Source of the DNA: JAUVKT01 sp942491535
GTDB taxonomy: Bacteria > Bacteroidota > Bacteroidia > Bacteroidales > VadinHA17
Direction: 5' to 3'
DNA length: 64,000 nucleotides
Assembly: GCA_942491535.1 (NCBI GenBank)
Contig: CALOBV010000007.1
Span: 124,001-188,000 of the forward strand
The notes below the pieces were generated by a model. The model was not told the DNA's origin, ran no database searches, and worked only from the letters and a program-made list of their open reading frames with translations. This document shows, piece after piece, positions 62,444 through 64,000 of the stretch. How positions within the stretch are numbered: the stretch's first letter is position 1; each line of letters opens with the position of its first letter. Made by a program: the position numbers and the translations under genes.

Positions 62444-64000
62444 CTAAAATGCTTTGTCTATAAATCCCAGCTGAAATTCCTCCCAGAGGTCTGGACCCAT
62501 ATTTTCTAGGAGATTATCTACAATCTCACCACCGTCCTGCATTACAGGTTGTAATTCAGGTGACTGATTACGGAATAAGTGTGTGCCAAGAAATTCCTTT
62601 AGCCTGACTACTTCCTTCGATAACCACTCCTTGTAGCTATCACCCATCAGGAAATTTCTATACTCAGCCATCCATTTACTTGGCTCAACTTCATAAATCC
62701 AGCCATCATTATATGGGGAATTGTTAATCATTGAACTGTTAAGAGTTAGTTCTTTATTAACATTTTTAATTGTTCCGCTAACAGGTGAATAAAGTACCAG
62801 GTGTTTGCCATCCTGAACTATCGTGAACATAGGTTCTCCCCTCTTTATTGATTCTCCTGGATTCCTCGGTATTATCTTACTTACCTTGCCTGTAATGTGT
62901 TGCAGAAAGTCGGCCGCCCCTACCCTAACCATGCCATTCTTCTCCATGTACGACCATGTATGACTTTTATCGAATAATACACCACCCGGGATAAGCACTT
63001 TCTTATTGTCGAGTATTCCGGACACTCTGGCTTCCTTAATCTCAGGTATACTTCTTTTTGATGCAAGCATAACTACAATTCCCGATAGAATAATCATTAC
63101 TATAATACCCAGGATCCATATAAAGGCTCTGCCTACCTTTGCATATGCCTGATGTTCAACACTTATATTTGACTCAGCAGCATAAATATGGTTAAGTGAT
63201 GACCTGATCTCACCGGAGACAAGTTCACTGAAACCACTGGCAGTTAATTGAACCTGACCAGAGGTTAGCATCCATTCAATAAAATCGAGCGACGCTTCAT
63301 CATTCGGTACAGTAGTACTTACAAGTCTTAACTCGTTGAATAATGACCTCGGGTATTTTCCTATCCAGACAGCCCTGGTAAGTTCGCTGTAAGATTGCTG
63401 GTAGTTTTCATAATGATCTATCCTGCCGTTTCCATTCTGGTCGATAGCAATAATATCAAGTCCGTCGACAAATAATTGCAGGTCGCTGCCAGCAAGATCT
63501 GTAAGCCTTACAAAACCAAATGCAAACTTATTGGCTGTAACCCGTTCAACGGCATCATTACTGGCCCTGGCTTCAAGATATTTCAGTTCTTCCCTATTTA
63601 GTCCTGTAAAACTTTGAAGCTGGTCGAGTGTATTAGGACCCTTATCAATGTATATACTCACCGGTTCGGTACTGCTTGTGCCAAGAATATCTCCCCACTT
63701 GAGATTTTCTCCGTATCTGATCAGATCAGAGAAACGGGATAATTCAATCCCCTTCATCTTTAGTTCTTCCCTGTATGGGTTTTTATTACTTACTACAGGA
63801 ACAAGTATGTCTCTCCCTACTGTCACAAACCAGTTACCTATATTTGAAAATCCATAACCAGGATTAGCCGTAAGCAATAACTCGCCCGCATTGAGCTGAG
63901 CTGTTTCAACACCTTCTCCGATAAGATCCACATTCAGGTTGATGCCTGGATTCAATAGCTTATACTCATCCTGTATTGAAGCCATAAGATCGGAAAGGCA
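62444..64000 (-). CDS. Substrate-binding-protein-like domain fused to an H-like domain, cut by the window edge
   Basis: The visible 518 residues run off the right edge (5' end missing). Residues about 1-270 resemble a PstS-type phosphate-binding protein (SDLMASIQDEYKLLNPGINL-like start, NIGNWFVTVGRDILVPVV). A membrane helix follows (about 288-310). A glycine-cleavage-H-like domain comes next (about 335-435: FDKSHTWSYMEKNG, LYSPVSGTIK, NSPYNDGWIYEVEP), then a tail with DGGEIVDN and LWEEFQ. The lipoyl-lysine position is Gly followed by Lys. The family combination is not one I can name; it is paralogous in its last half to the protein at 59566 and probably belongs to the same membrane complex. 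Confidence 0.8.
   Translation of the reverse strand, partial: CLSDLMASIQDEYKLLNPGINLNVDLIGEGVETAQLNAGELLLTANPGYGFSNIGNWFVTVGRDILVPVVSNKNPYREELKMKGIELSRFSDLIRYGENLKWGDILGTSSTEPVSIYIDKGPNTLDQLQSFTGLNREELKYLEARASNDAVERVTANKFAFGFVRLTDLAGSDLQLFVDGLDIIAIDQNGNGRIDHYENYQQSYSELTRAVWIGKYPRSLFNELRLVSTTVPNDEASLDFIEWMLTSGQVQLTASGFSELVSGEIRSSLNHIYAAESNISVEHQAYAKVGRAFIWILGIIVMIILSGIVVMLASKRSIPEIKEARVSGILDNKKVLIPGGVLFDKSHTWSYMEKNGMVRVGAADFLQHITGKVSKIIPRNPGESIKRGEPMFTIVQDGKHLVLYSPVSGTIKNVNKELTLNSSMINNSPYNDGWIYEVEPSKWMAEYRNFLMGDSYKEWLSKEVVRLKEFLGTHLFRNQSPELQPVMQDGGEIVDNLLENMGPDLWEEFQLGFIDKAF

Noticed and set aside
62444..64000. Ordinary PstS phosphate transporter component
   Set aside because: The PBP-like part is fused to a membrane helix and H-like domain, and no ABC transporter genes are adjacent.

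Overview
The window looks like a chromosomal segment of an anaerobic or facultative member of the Bacteroidota, probably Bacteroidales/Marinilabiliales-like. The supports are: AT-rich DNA; few Shine-Dalgarno sites; several copies of the Bacteroidota promoter signature (TTTG, about 19 nt, TAnnTTTG); many lipoproteins with an N-terminal lipobox; and family content typical of the phylum (DUF4293, DUF5916, AsmA-like, DUF4382, GH109/GH123/GH127, three-subunit transhydrogenase, 6S-like RNA between zapA and rny). I saw no phage, transposase or CRISPR. Two genes carry single-base frameshifts, so either real decay or draft-quality sequence is present.

Layout. 1-3.3 kb: edge-truncated 5'-nucleotidase lipoprotein, a NamZ-type muramidase and a TauE-type exporter. 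3.3-6.2 kb: an octaheme cytochrome fused to HEAT and TPR repeats, preceded by a GroES-like gene. 6.2-10.4 kb: housekeeping genes (TrmJ-like, EamA, YigZ, pyrBI, DUF4293). 10.4-19.2 kb: DUF5916 barrel protein, SPFH protein, nucleoside phosphorylase, rny, candidate 6S RNA, zapA with a coiled-coil partner, and an M23 peptidase fired from a back-to-back promoter pair. 19.2-27.6 kb: nucleotidyltransferase, cutC, C69 and M28 peptidases, rplS, AsmA-like protein. 27.6-32.3 kb: frameshifted GH127, DUF4382 lipoprotein, tRNA-Arg(ACG), orphan lipoprotein. 32.5-37.7 kb: pntAA-AB-B, ChaN-like, MFS. 37.7-48.6 kb: an amino-sugar set (frameshifted GH109, sugar-phosphate isomerase, HAD phosphatase, then an operon of SSS symporter, NahK-like kinase and GH123-like enzyme), followed by a large BNR/sortilin-type protein. 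48.8-55.8 kb: pfkA-ppk1 and a three-gene biotin-dependent acyl-CoA carboxylase.

55.8-64 kb is the most unusual region. All genes run leftward and the first continues beyond the right edge: a phosphate-binding-protein-like domain fused through a membrane helix to a glycine-cleavage-H-like domain; a Tat-exported four-cluster ferredoxin; an NrfD-type quinone-site membrane subunit; a second membrane-anchored H-like protein; a histidine kinase with c-type-heme motifs outside the membrane; a sigma-54 activator; and an archaemetzincin. Both H-like domains lack the canonical lipoyl-lysine signature and share a C-terminal tail motif. I read this as an uncharacterised membrane redox complex with its own heme-based sensing. 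Together with the octaheme cytochrome and the transhydrogenase it suggests respiratory or quinone-linked electron transfer.
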